Assembly: GCA_965277595.1 (NCBI GenBank)
Contig: CBDIDH010000002.1
Coordinates: forward strand, 2,294,001-2,358,000
Length of the DNA: 64,000 nucleotides
Direction of reading: 5' to 3'
From: CBDIDH01 sp965277595
GTDB taxonomy: Bacteria > Planctomycetota > Planctomycetia > Isosphaerales > Isosphaeraceae
Part shown: positions 1 to 8,225 of the stretch, piece after piece
Position numbering within the stretch: position 1 is the stretch's first letter
Layout: each line of letters begins with the position of its first letter
Position numbers and translations under genes: made by a program
Notes under the pieces: generated by a model
Databases searched by the model: none
The model's input: only the letters and a program-made list of their open reading frames with translations
Told to the model about the DNA's origin: nothing

Positions 1-273
1 GACGAAGGCCATGCCCTCTGGGTCGTCGACATCGATGGCGACGGCGACGCCGAGGTCTTCGCCGGGCATCGAGGCAAGGACCATCGAATCTCTCTTTACG
101 ACTTCAATGGCAAGACCAAGACCTGGGAACGCACCGTCATCGATCGCGAGATCGCCGCGCAGGACCTTCGCGGCGGCGACCTCGACGGCGATGGCACGGC
201 CGACGTCGTCGCCGTCGGCGGCAAGACGCATAACGTTGTCTGGTACAGGCCCAGGAAGCGATTCAGGCCATGA
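1..273 (+). CDS. FG-GAP/VCBS repeat protein, C-terminal end (partial)
   Basis: The reading frame is open from the first base and stops with TGA at 271-273, so only the last 90 residues are present. Two calcium-binding FG-GAP type motifs are visible, DIDGDGDAEVF near residue 10 and DLDGDGTADVV near residue 66, spaced as in seven-bladed propeller repeats. FG-GAP/VCBS proteins are normally exported and used in adhesion or as propeller scaffolds; planctomycetes have many. The tail after the last blade is short and basic. The next gene starts 48 bases on, so the two may be co-transcribed. The substrate or partner cannot be told from this fragment. Confidence 0.8.
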   Translation, partial: DEGHALWVVDIDGDGDAEVFAGHRGKDHRISLYDFNGKTKTWERTVIDREIAAQDLRGGDLDGDGTADVVAVGGKTHNVVWYRPRKRFRP

Positions 274-321
274 ATCCAGGATCGAACAAGACTTGGCCGA
301 GAACCCGAGAGACCGACATCG

Positions 322-2826
322 ATGATCAACCGCTCGACATGCTTGTGCCTGGCTCTGATCGCAGCGCTGAACGCTTCGGGTTTCGCCGAGGAACCCGTTC
401 AGGAACGGCCGAGAGCCACCTTGCCCGGGATCACCCTGGAAGGCAAGGTGCTCTTGCCGAACGGCTGGTCGTTGCGGCCGGCTGGGAAGCAATCGAGGCT
501 CGGAGACTTCCCCGTCTCGATCGCCGTCCATCCGACCGAGCCGATCCTGGCGGTGCTCCACGCCGGTTATGGCGAGCACGAGGTGATGACCGTCAACGCG
601 ATCAACGGCAAGGTCATCGGCCGGGTCGCGCTGGCGGAGACCTTCTCGGGTCTCGTCTGGTCAAAGGACGGACACAAACTCTTCGCCGGAGGGGGTTGGG
701 ATGACGTTGTCCACGTCTTCGACCACGCCGAGGGTCTGCTCACGAACCCGACCAAACTGACGTACCCCGAACATCTCAAGGGGAAGGCGCGCCGGGGCGT
801 GGCGGGGCTGGCGATCTCGAACGATGGCAAGACGCTCTGGGTCGCCAACGTCTTCGGCCATACGGTCGCTCGCTTCCGACTGGACGGCAGGCCCAAACTC
901 GACGGCGAATGGCCGCTCGGCGACAACGCCTTTCCCTACGCTTTCGCGCTCGACGAGGCGAGGAACCGGCTTTATGTGAGCCTCTGGGGCGCGAGCAAGG
1001 TTGCCCTGATTGACACGGAGAAGGCCGAGGTTGTCCAGCGGTTCGCGACCCAGGAACACCCCAACGAGATGCTTCTGGCCAGGAATGGCAAGATCCTTTA
1101 CGTCGCCAACGCCAACCGGAACACCGTCTCGGTCTGCGACACCGAGGCGGGCAAGGTGGTCGAGGAGATCGGCACGGCGATTGACCCGCGAGCCCCCGCC
1201 GGTTGCACGCCGAGTTCCCTGGCGCTCTCGGCCGACGAATCGGTGCTCTTTGTCGCGAACGCCAACACGAACGACCTGGCCGTTGTGAACGTGAAGGAGG
1301 TCGGCGCCAGCACGCCTCTCGGTTTTATCCCGACCGCCTGGTATCCGACCTCGGTGCGGATCGCTCGGGACGGAAAGACCCTGTACGTCGCCAACGGCAA
1401 GGGGGCGTCATCGAAGGCCAACCGCGACGGCCCGAACCCGCTGGCCAAAGGAGGGTCCGACAAGACCCGCGAATACATCGCCGGTCTCTTTCAGGGGACT
1501 CTCTCGATCCTTCCCATGCCCGGCCCGAAGGAAATGGCCGGATATTCGAAGACCGTCTACGAGTGCAGTCCGCTCCGCCGCGATGATCCGACCGCCGTCA
1601 CCGGTCCCGCCCCTTCGAAGGGGAACCCGATTCCCACGAAGGTCGGCGATCCGTCGCCAATCACGCACTGCGTGTACATCATCAAGGAGAATCGGACGTA
1701 TGACCAGGTTTTTGGGGACATGCCCGAGGGAAATGGCGAGCCGGGGCTCTGTCTCTTTCCCGAGTCGGTAACTCCGAACCATCACGCCCTGGCTCGTGAA
1801 TTTGTCTTGCTCGACAATTTTTACGTCGATGGCGAGGTCTCGGCCGACGGCCACGAATGGACGATGGGCGCGTACGCGACCGACTACGTCGAGCGAACCT
1901 GGCCGCTCAGTTATCGAGGCGACCGCCGCGTTCCGTATCCGTCCGAGGGGGGCCTCGCGATCGCCAAGCCGCAGGCCGGCTATCTCTGGGATCGCGCCGC
2001 GGCGAAGGGCGTCAGCTACCGCAGCTACGGCGAATTCGTCGTGAACGCGCCGACGCCCGCCTTGCCCGCGACGACGCTCGTGAAGGCCCTCTGGGGTCAC
2101 TTCGACCCGAAGTTTCGAAGCTTCGACATGAATTATCCCGACGCCCAGCGTGCCGACCGCTTTCTTGAAGAACTCGCCGGTTTCGAGCGGGCGGGCGAGA
2201 TGCCTCGACTGGTCGTGATGCGCCTGCCGAACGACCACACGTCGGGCTCGACTCCCGGCAAGCCCACGCCGACGGCCTATCTTGCCGACAACGACCTTGC
2301 GCTCGGCCGGGTGATCGAGGGCCTGAGCAAGAGCCGATTCTGGAAGGAATTGGCCGTTTTCGTGGTCGAAGACGACGCCCAGAACGGTTCCGACCACGTC
2401 GACGCTCACCGGACGGTCGCCCTTGCGATTGGTCCTCACATCAAGCGGCACTCGGTGGACTCAACGATGTACAGCACGTCGTCGATGCTTCGGACGATCG
2501 AGCTTTGCCTCGGCCTTGAGCCGATGAGTCAGTTTGACGCCTCGGCCCGGCCGATGTCCGCCGCCTTCACGGCCGAGGCCAACCTGACGCCCTATCAGAC
2601 TCGTCCGGCTCGGGCCGACCTCAACGCCAGGAACCTGGCCACCGCCTGGGGCGCCGAGGCGTCGAAACGGCTCAACCTTGACGTCGAGGACCGGGCCGAT
2701 GACCTGATCTTCAACGAGATCATCTGGAAGGCCGTCAAAGGGGCCGACTCTCCGATGCCCCCGCCCGTCCGCGCCGCCTTCGTGATCCCTCGAAAAGACC
2801 CGAAAGACAAGGACGACGACGATTGA
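322..2826 (+). CDS. Secreted YVTN beta-propeller / alkaline-phosphatase-like phosphoesterase fusion
   Basis: Protein of 834 residues. Residues 1-22 form a signal peptide (ATG at 322, hydrophobic run, then FAEE). Residues about 45-390 hold YVTN/YncE-like blades (repeats such as LYVANANRNTVSV and LFVANANTNDLAV). From about 435 on there is a phosphoesterase domain of the phospholipase C/acid phosphatase family: the nucleophile-region motif ENRTYDQVFGD near 456, SADGHEW near 505, and a late DDAQNGSDHVDAHR metal-site segment near 687. The same fusion is known in planctomycetes and acidobacteria; its substrate is not established. The C-terminus is highly acidic (KDKDDDD). It follows the FG-GAP gene closely, and the chelatase gene begins about 108 bases after its stop. 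Confidence 0.85.
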   Translation: MINRSTCLCLALIAALNASGFAEEPVQERPRATLPGITLEGKVLLPNGWSLRPAGKQSRLGDFPVSIAVHPTEPILAVLHAGYGEHEVMTVNAINGKVIGRVALAETFSGLVWSKDGHKLFAGGGWDDVVHVFDHAEGLLTNPTKLTYPEHLKGKARRGVAGLAISNDGKTLWVANVFGHTVARFRLDGRPKLDGEWPLGDNAFPYAFALDEARNRLYVSLWGASKVALIDTEKAEVVQRFATQEHPNEMLLARNGKILYVANANRNTVSVCDTEAGKVVEEIGTAIDPRAPAGCTPSSLALSADESVLFVANANTNDLAVVNVKEVGASTPLGFIPTAWYPTSVRIARDGKTLYVANGKGASSKANRDGPNPLAKGGSDKTREYIAGLFQGTLSILPMPGPKEMAGYSKTVYECSPLRRDDPTAVTGPAPSKGNPIPTKVGDPSPITHCVYIIKENRTYDQVFGDMPEGNGEPGLCLFPESVTPNHHALAREFVLLDNFYVDGEVSADGHEWTMGAYATDYVERTWPLSYRGDRRVPYPSEGGLAIAKPQAGYLWDRAAAKGVSYRSYGEFVVNAPTPALPATTLVKALWGHFDPKFRSFDMNYPDAQRADRFLEELAGFERAGEMPRLVVMRLPNDHTSGSTPGKPTPTAYLADNDLALGRVIEGLSKSRFWKELAVFVVEDDAQNGSDHVDAHRTVALAIGPHIKRHSVDSTMYSTSSMLRTIELCLGLEPMSQFDASARPMSAAFTAEANLTPYQTRPARADLNARNLATAWGAEASKRLNLDVEDRADDLIFNEIIWKAVKGADSPMPPPVRAAFVIPRKDPKDKDDDD

Positions 2827-2934
2827 TTGACGTTTGAGGTTCCCAGTCTAGAATCGACGATGAAGAGACGAGGGCGGCGGTCGTTTGGGCGATCGGCCGG
2901 TCGGGTGGAAGCGGCCCTGGGAAGGGACGGATCG

Positions 2935-3402
2935 ATGGACGGGACCGACGAAAAAGGGCGAGTCGCCGTCCTCTTGATCGCGCACGGGAGCCGGCATGCG
3001 CCGGCGAACGACGATCTTCATCAGCTTGCCGGACGCTTTGCCGATCGCGCGGGATATTCGATCGTTGAGCCCTGTTTTCTCGAACTGGCCGACCCGGATA
3101 TCCCGACCGGCGGCGATCGCTGCGTCGCCCGAGGAGCGACCAGGGTCTTGATGATCCCCTATTTTCTCTCGGCGGGCGTCCACCTGATCCGCGACCTCAC
3201 CGCCGCCCGCGATGCGCTTCGGGGTCGATACCCGAGGGTCGAGTTCCGGCTGGGCCAGGCCCTTGGCCCTCATCCGTTGCTCGACGACCTCGTCTCCGAT
3301 CGCGTCAAGCAGCTTGATACCGACGACGAGGCTCCCGCATTCGCTCCATCGTCGGAACTGGCGGAACGTTACGCGCCGATGGACGGACACCATTCGGCTT
3401 AA
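2935..3402 (+). CDS. CbiX/SirB-type sirohydrochlorin chelatase
   Basis: A 155-residue single-domain class II chelatase. The metal-site histidine motif AHGSR lies near residue 17, and PYFLSAGVHLIRDL carries the second conserved histidine. The size matches short CbiX/SirB proteins, which insert Fe or Co into sirohydrochlorin to give siroheme or the cobalamin precursor. ATG 2935 was chosen because GGAAGGG ends about 9 bases upstream; the frame is also open back to TTG 2827, but the added residues look non-conserved. A siroheme-dependent nitrite reductase is encoded at 28471-30333, so a role in siroheme synthesis is a reasonable inference. Metal specificity cannot be read from the sequence. Confidence 0.8.
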   Translation: MDGTDEKGRVAVLLIAHGSRHAPANDDLHQLAGRFADRAGYSIVEPCFLELADPDIPTGGDRCVARGATRVLMIPYFLSAGVHLIRDLTAARDALRGRYPRVEFRLGQALGPHPLLDDLVSDRVKQLDTDDEAPAFAPSSELAERYAPMDGHHSA

Positions 3403-3437
3403 TCGTGCGTGAAGCTTGGCCTGCCGACCGCGCCGTA

Positions 3438-3466
3438 TTGACAGTATTCCCTTGACAGACTAGGGT
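3438..3466 (+). promoter_or_regulatory. Probable sigma-70 promoter of the DegT aminotransferase gene
   Basis: TTGACA at 3438-3443 is followed after 17 bases by TAGGGT at 3461-3466, in the gap before the aminotransferase gene. A second TTGACA lies at 3452-3457 without a partner -10. The same -35/-10 style (TTGACA, TAGGTT) is found before the FHA-GGDEF gene at 47381. This is a pattern match only. Confidence 0.4.
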
Positions 3467-3550
3467 GCGGCGTCCGATCGATCTCTCTCCGAAGGAATGG
3501 AGAGCCAGCCGCCCAATCGCCCCAAGGCGTCAGTCAAAGGAGTGACCGCC

Positions 3551-4729
3551 GTGAGTCAACCGTCTCAGCCCCTCTCCGTCCCCGCGCTCGATCTCAAGGC
3601 CCAGTACGATTCTCTTCGCAATGAGATCGAGCATGTCGTCCGGGACGTGATCGAGAGTCAGCATTTCATCCTCGGCCCCGAGGTTGCCGCCTTTGAATCC
3701 GAGGTCGCCGACTATTGCGGCGTCGGCCACGGGATCGGCTGCGCCTCGGGCTCCGACGCGCTCTTGCTCCCGCTTCTGGCCCTGGGAGTCGGCCCGGGTG
3801 ACGAGGTGATCACCTCGCCTTACACCTTCTTCGCGACCGGGGGCGCGATCTGGCGGACCGGGGCGAAGCCGGTCTTCGTTGACATCGACCCGCAAACCTA
3901 CAACATCGACCCGGACTGGATCGAAGGGGCCGTCACCTCGCGGACGAAGGTCATCCTTCCCGTCCACCTCTACGGACAGGTCGCCGACATGGAGGCGATC
4001 CACGACATCGCCGACCGCCACGGCCTGACTGTTCTGGAAGACGCCGCCCAGGCGATCGGCGCGGCGTATCGCGGCAAGCGCACCGGCGGCCTCGGGCGTG
4101 CCTCGGCCTTCAGTTTCTATCCGTCGAAGAACCTCGGCGGCTTTGGTGACGCCGGCATGGTCACGACCGATGACCCCAACCTCGCCCGGTCCGTCGCCCG
4201 CCTCCGCGTTCACGGAATGGAGCCGAAATACCACCATCACGAGGTCGGCTTTAACTCGCGACTCGACGCGATCCAGGCGGCCGTCCTTCGGGTCAAGCTT
4301 CGCCATCTCGACGCCTGGACCGAGGCTCGACGCGACGCCGCCCGCCGTTATCGCTCCCTCTTTCAAGAAACCGGCCTTGGCTCGCAAATCGCCTTGCCAA
4401 TCGAGCGAGAAGGCTATTTTCACGTCTACAATCAGTTTGTCGTCCGCGTTCCCGCCGCGGCTCGCGATCCGCTCAGAGAGCACCTGTCCTCGCGGCGGAT
4501 TGGAACGGAGATCTATTACCCGATTCCGCTTCATCTTCAGGTCTGCTTTGCCTCGCTCGGCCACCAACCGGGCGACTTCCCGATCTCGGAAGCCGCCGCG
4601 GCGGAAACGATCGCCCTGCCGATGTATCCCGAACTCTCGGAAAACGCGCAACGCTACGTCGTCGAGACGATCGCCGCGTTCCTTCACGCCGAGGCGTATC
4701 ACGTCGGTGGCGCCGAACGGGCGGCCTGA
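3551..4729 (+). CDS. DegT/DnrJ/EryC1/StrS family PLP-dependent sugar aminotransferase
   Basis: About 392 residues. It starts with the family signature VPALDLKAQY, has the cofactor region SGSDAL, the EDAAQAIGA segment, and the PLP-binding lysine in FSFYPSKNLGG (K193 counted from GTG 3551). These enzymes transfer an amino group to a keto-sugar nucleotide for cell-surface polysaccharides or glycan decoration. GTG 3551 is preferred because AAAGGAG sits 7 bases upstream; ATG 3497 in the same frame has GAAGGA abutting it, which is too close. It is transcribed alone from a likely promoter at 3438 and ends before a strong hairpin at 4760. The keto-sugar substrate is unknown. Confidence 0.88.
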   Translation: MSQPSQPLSVPALDLKAQYDSLRNEIEHVVRDVIESQHFILGPEVAAFESEVADYCGVGHGIGCASGSDALLLPLLALGVGPGDEVITSPYTFFATGGAIWRTGAKPVFVDIDPQTYNIDPDWIEGAVTSRTKVILPVHLYGQVADMEAIHDIADRHGLTVLEDAAQAIGAAYRGKRTGGLGRASAFSFYPSKNLGGFGDAGMVTTDDPNLARSVARLRVHGMEPKYHHHEVGFNSRLDAIQAAVLRVKLRHLDAWTEARRDAARRYRSLFQETGLGSQIALPIEREGYFHVYNQFVVRVPAAARDPLREHLSSRRIGTEIYYPIPLHLQVCFASLGHQPGDFPISEAAAAETIALPMYPELSENAQRYVVETIAAFLHAEAYHVGGAERAA

Positions 4730-4759
4730 ACGTCGTCACTTCGTTTCCAGGAATCCCGT

Positions 4760-4809
4760 AAACGAAGCCAACTTCAATCCCGTCCGCGGGAGCGAGGTTG
4801 GCTTCGTTT
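4760..4809. terminator. Hairpin terminator between convergent DegT gene and csrA
   Basis: AAACGAAGCCAAC (4760-4772) and its exact complement (4797-4809) make a 13-bp stem with a 24-base loop, lying between two convergent genes. The T tract is short (cgtttc) on the plus side. The same 13-base arm occurs again at 61309-61321 in another intergenic hairpin. Confidence 0.65.
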
Positions 4810-4832
4810 CGTCATGGCGCGTCTTCAAAGAC

Positions 4833-5045
4833 TTACGACGAACTCGCGGCGACTTCCGCGAGAACCTCGGCCCCTTGACCGCGTTCGGGGCGCTGAATCA
4901 GGAAGTTGTGATCGTCGTCGTCGAAGGCAAGGTCGAGTTGACCCGGGGGGCGGGTCCGGATGTTGTACACCCGAACGCGGATCGTGTCGCCCGACTTGTG
5001 GGTAATCTCGACCCACTGACCCTCTTTTCGCCTCAGTACGAGCAT
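4833..5045 (-). CDS. csrA: CsrA-like RNA-binding carbon storage regulator, divergent
   Basis: A 70-residue protein. The N-terminus MLVLRRKEGQWVEI matches the CsrA beta-1 strand (MLxLxRKxGExI), keeping Leu4 and Arg6, which contact GGA sites in mRNA. The middle (IRVRVYNIR) fits beta strands 2-3. The usual C-terminal RNA-contact strand (VHRxEI) is not present: in its place is an acidic stretch FDDDDHNFLIQRP, then a low-complexity tail. CsrA dimers repress or activate translation by binding leader GGA motifs. The gene lies 110 bases downstream of a sigma factor on the same strand. The fold assignment is likely; whether it binds RNA in the usual way is open. Confidence 0.75.
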   Translation of the reverse strand: MLVLRRKEGQWVEITHKSGDTIRVRVYNIRTRPPGQLDLAFDDDDHNFLIQRPERGQGAEVLAEVAASSS

Positions 5046-5155
5046 GGGTTCTCTCCGATCTGGGGTGCGGTGTGAAGTTCTTGGATCGCTATCGCAATCG
5101 TCAATCGGGATGGGTTGCGAATCCGGGAGAAGAATCTCCCGGGAATTTCAAGAAG

Positions 5156-5905
5156 TCAGGAACGGTTCGAACCATCCTTTTTGCGGGACTCGTACTCCCA
5201 GGCGTCCTTGAGAAGATCCAGCGACTCCTTGTGGAGATAGGAAAGGCGCGACTTGGAGCAACCGACGTACTGGGCGGCCTCGCCCTGGGTTCGATCGTGA
5301 AGGTAAATCTGTCGGCAGGCCTCGGCGTGCTTGGGAGGAAGCTTGCGGAGCCGGTTTTCCACGAACTCAACGGCCTCGAAATTCTGGCCGACCGGCGCGT
5401 CGGGTTCGGTCCCGAGCACCCGGCCATGTTCCTCGGCGTCATAGGAAAGGCTGGTCACGGAAGGGGCGTTTTCCAGGTCGGTCCGCCATCCAGGGGTGAT
5501 CAGGCCCCGCTGGACGTCGCGAAGAGCGCCCCAGATCCGGTATCGAGCGAAGGTCGGGAACTTGACGTTACGGGCTGGATCAAACGACTGCGCCGCCTCG
5601 ACCAGGGCCATGAGAGCCGCCGACTCGAACTCCATTCCCTCGTTCGGCCAGTTCCGCTTGAGCGGCTTGGCCAGCGATCGAGCCATCGGCAGATATTTGG
5701 CGGCCAAGACCTGCTGGTCGGCGGTCAGCGGAGAGCGACGCGTGCTGCTCTTGTTCTCGTTCCGAAGCGCGGGCTTGGCGAGTTGGTTCGGCTCGGAAGA
5801 CTCGCAACGGCTCGAAGTTTCGATCGCGTGCATGGAGTTGTCCTCGTCTTCAACAGATTCCAAGTTCGTGTGTTTAGAAAAGCAGGGTGACAGATCGTGG
5901 GCCAT
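5156..5905 (-). CDS. RNA polymerase sigma factor, sigma-70 family (regions 2 and 4)
   Basis: Up to 249 residues. A region 2-like core is visible (residues about 62-130, with AARSFDPAR-type FESAALMALVEAAQSFDP, then FPTFARYRIWGALRD), and the C-terminal region 4 helix-turn-helix (LPPKHAEACRQIYLHDRTQGEAAQYVG, quoted in parts: LPPKHAEACRQI, then QGEAAQYVG). The arrangement is like SigB/FliA-type factors, lacking clear region 1.1 and 3. The first 60 residues are low complexity. ATG 5833 (GAGGA 7-8 bases upstream) is an equally good start and would give 225 residues. The likely partner downstream is the csrA-like gene. Target promoters are unknown. Confidence 0.8.
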   Translation of the reverse strand: MAHDLSPCFSKHTNLESVEDEDNSMHAIETSSRCESSEPNQLAKPALRNENKSSTRRSPLTADQQVLAAKYLPMARSLAKPLKRNWPNEGMEFESAALMALVEAAQSFDPARNVKFPTFARYRIWGALRDVQRGLITPGWRTDLENAPSVTSLSYDAEEHGRVLGTEPDAPVGQNFEAVEFVENRLRKLPPKHAEACRQIYLHDRTQGEAAQYVGCSKSRLSYLHKESLDLLKDAWEYESRKKDGSNRS

Positions 5906-5953
5906 CCCGGCCCTTTGAACAGAAACAAATCCCGGAATCGGGATGAGAACCGG

Positions 5954-6313
5954 TCAGGCGTCGTTGCACCTGGTTGATTTCCCGGTCTTGATGAGAAGAT
6001 CCTGAGCCTGGAGACGATTCGCTCGAAGCATGGTCAGAATGGCCGATCGGCGCACTTTGAGGTGATTGAGCTGAGCCTTGGCGAGACTCGGGTTGCTTCC
6101 CGTTGACTCAAGGTAGGCTTGAGCGCTGACCACTTTCTTTTTGACGGAAGCCAGTTCCGCGATCAAAAACTCGTTACTCTGGTAGAGATTGACAAAACGT
6201 CCGAAAAGATCTCGACCCCCCGGACCCTCGGCCGCCCTGGCCGATTCCGTAACAGTCACCGCGACGTCCTCGGAAATCATCCCGGATACGAAAGTCTGGT
6301 TGGAAGCAAGCAT
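5954..6313 (-). CDS. Small hypothetical protein
   Basis: A 119-residue protein I do not recognise. It begins MLASNQTFVSG; the middle is polar, and the second half is helical with a likely coiled-coil character (FLIAELASVKKKVVSAQAYL, then LAKAQLNHLKVRRSAILTML). ATG 6313 was chosen over longer possibilities because AAGGAAG lies 8 bases upstream and because the strong promoter at 6443-6470 lies inside any longer reading frame. No membrane span or signal peptide is seen. It sits alone between a sigma factor gene (same strand, downstream) and the divergent mutY. It may be a planctomycete-specific regulator, but this is a guess. Confidence 0.6.
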   Translation of the reverse strand: MLASNQTFVSGMISEDVAVTVTESARAAEGPGGRDLFGRFVNLYQSNEFLIAELASVKKKVVSAQAYLESTGSNPSLAKAQLNHLKVRRSAILTMLRANRLQAQDLLIKTGKSTRCNDA

Positions 6314-6442
6314 CACTGCTCTTCCTTTCCCGGCATTGGGAGCGAGTCGCATTCGTCGCAGATCGGGCAACATCGCCCGACACCAGCAGGCCCCCTCGCT
6401 TGGAACAGCCTCGTTCGTTGGGAGCACTCCTGCTGTATTTAC

Positions 6443-6470
6443 AATATACATCCTGAATACGGGATGTCAA
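6443..6470 (-). promoter_or_regulatory. Near-consensus sigma-70 promoter of the 119-residue gene
   Basis: Reading the minus strand, TTGACA (6470-6465) is separated by 16 bases from TATATT (6448-6443). The transcript would start near 6435, leaving a leader of about 120 bases before ATG 6313. The region is clearly AT-rich against the local background. Confidence 0.65.
6448..6467. promoter_or_regulatory. Inverted repeat overlapping the promoter (candidate operator)
   Basis: ACATCC at 6448-6453 and GGATGT at 6462-6467 form a symmetric site with an 8-base centre, placed exactly between and over the -35 and -10 boxes of the minus-strand promoter. This is where a repressor would block polymerase. 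The protein that binds it is unknown. Confidence 0.45.
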
Positions 6471-6605
6471 CTTTACAAAGCAACTTCAGGTTGAAATTCT
6501 GCAATTTATGGCGTAGACTTGAGATTTTGTTCCGTAATCTGGGAAAGCTGTGTCGTACCTGTCTTGTTGCGGGATTTGTTCCGCGGGTTTTGGAGTGGAA
6601 ATCGC

Positions 6606-7766
6606 GTGGCTGAACTTCCGATAACAGGATTGCGGTCCCGGGATTGTCCTGATCAGGATGCTGTCTGGGTGGCGGCGATCCGGGAAAAGTTGGCGGCCTG
6701 GTATGCGGAGGCCCGCCGCGACCTCCCCTGGAGGGCTGACCGCGACCCGTACCGCATCCTCGTCTCCGAGACGATGCTCGTGCAGACGACCGTGGCCGCC
6801 GTTATTCCGTATTTCGAACGGTTTTTGACGCGGTTCCCGACTCTTGCCGATCTCGCGAGCGCCGATGAGGCGGATGTCGTCAAGGCCTGGGAGGGCCTGG
6901 GATATTACCGAAGGGCCAGGCAACTTCACGCCGCGGCAAAGGCCGTCGTCCGCGACCACGGCGGGATTCTTCCCGACGATCCCGATGCGGTTCGGGCCTT
7001 GCCGGGCGTCGGCCGGTACATCGCCGGAGCGATTCTCTCGTTCGCCTTTGATCGGCCCGCGCCGATTGTCGAGGCGAACACCCAGCGCGTGCTGGCGCGC
7101 TGGCTGGCCTGGCGGGGCGACCTGAAAGCGTCGGCCACGCAGGCAAGGCTCTGGGACGCCTCGGCCCGGCTCGTTCCTCCAGTCGGGGCCGGAACGTTTA
7201 ATCAGGCGTTCATGGAGCTGGGCGCCTTGATCTGCGCGCCGAGGGCGCCGAGGTGTCTGGTCTGTCCGGTTGCGACGGAATGCCGGGCGCGAAGCCTTGG
7301 ACTTCAGGAGGTCATTCCGACGACGACGCCCCGACCGCAACCTCTGGCCTCTGTGGAAGCGGCGGCTCTGGTTTTTCGAGACAGGCGTGTGTTGATCGTC
7401 GAGCGCGGGGGCGTTGGCCTCTGGCAAGGGTTCTGGGAATTCCCGACCGTTCACGTCTCGGGAGCCGACCCGGCATCCCGATCGTTCCCAGGCTTTGAAG
7501 GCGTGGGTCTGGCCGAGGGGGTCAAGCGACTGACCGGCGTCGAGGTCGCAATCGGGCCCTTGGTGCAAACCTTCAAATACGGCGTGACGAAACACCGGGT
7601 CCAACTTGACGCCTACAAGGCCGACGGTCTGACGGACGCGCTGACTCCCGGCCAGGGAGTGGCTCGGGTCGCCTGGGAGAGCCCCGAGAATCTCTCTTCG
7701 TATTCCTTCAGCGCGGCGGGAAGACGTTTGATTGCATGGATTGTTCAGCGGAATTTGGTGGATTAA
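6606..7766 (+). CDS. mutY: A/G-specific adenine DNA glycosylase MutY
   Basis: About 386 residues from GTG 6606 (GGAG about 10 bases upstream; the frame is open further back). Order: HhH-GPD glycosylase domain with VSETMLVQTTVAAVIPYFERF and the hairpin LPGVGRYIAGAI, the 4Fe-4S loop with C-x6-C-x2-C-x5-C intact (ICAPRAPRCLVCPVATEC), then a NUDIX-like C-terminal domain for 8-oxoG recognition (AALVFRDRRVLIVERGG). MutY removes A mispaired with 8-oxoG. The catalytic aspartate found in the LDGNVKRV motif of E. coli is a glutamate here (IVEANTQRV, E156), and the first glutamine of the LQQTQV wedge motif is valine. Otherwise the family match is strong. Confidence 0.9.
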   Translation: MAELPITGLRSRDCPDQDAVWVAAIREKLAAWYAEARRDLPWRADRDPYRILVSETMLVQTTVAAVIPYFERFLTRFPTLADLASADEADVVKAWEGLGYYRRARQLHAAAKAVVRDHGGILPDDPDAVRALPGVGRYIAGAILSFAFDRPAPIVEANTQRVLARWLAWRGDLKASATQARLWDASARLVPPVGAGTFNQAFMELGALICAPRAPRCLVCPVATECRARSLGLQEVIPTTTPRPQPLASVEAAALVFRDRRVLIVERGGVGLWQGFWEFPTVHVSGADPASRSFPGFEGVGLAEGVKRLTGVEVAIGPLVQTFKYGVTKHRVQLDAYKADGLTDALTPGQGVARVAWESPENLSSYSFSAAGRRLIAWIVQRNLVD

Positions 7767-8225
7767 GAAGGCGTCGCATGCCAGGGACGTAGGGGGCCTG
7801 GGGATCGCAAGTCGCGTTGGGCTGGAGGATCGCGACAAGGAGCCTTCAAAAATCGCGCAAGTGCGTCGAGCGTCCGAAGATTCCGGCCGCGGCCTTGCTC
7901 AGCGACGGAACGTCCATTAAAATAGGAGGGTTGGCGCATGGCGATTTGCGGACAAATCGTCGGTTGGTCGGCAGTCCTTTCGATGGGGTGGTAGAGTTCG
8001 TCGCGAAGGCCCCTCGGCCGCGACCTTAGACGCGGGCATCGGGTTCGCCGAACCTCCGTGAGCAGTCCAGCATGCCGGCCGTGTTCGACGTTGTCCTGGT
8101 CTGGGCCGTCTGACGTTCTTCGTTCCCTCTTAACTTTTGCGTTCTTTATCGCCTCAATCAATCCCGCCTCGCGACATGGAGGCGGGTCCGCCCGCCCTCG
8201 AACTCCTGACGAAAGGGACCTAGGC
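7767..8225. other. Intergenic region upstream of clpX, no gene seen
   Basis: 459 bases between mutY and clpX. The open frames on either strand have no start signal or recognisable protein. The clpX Shine-Dalgarno (AAAGGG, about 8213) is at its right end. No clear -35/-10 pair or hairpin stands out; the clpX promoter probably lies in the less GC-rich stretch around 8110-8160, but I cannot define it. Confidence 0.5.
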
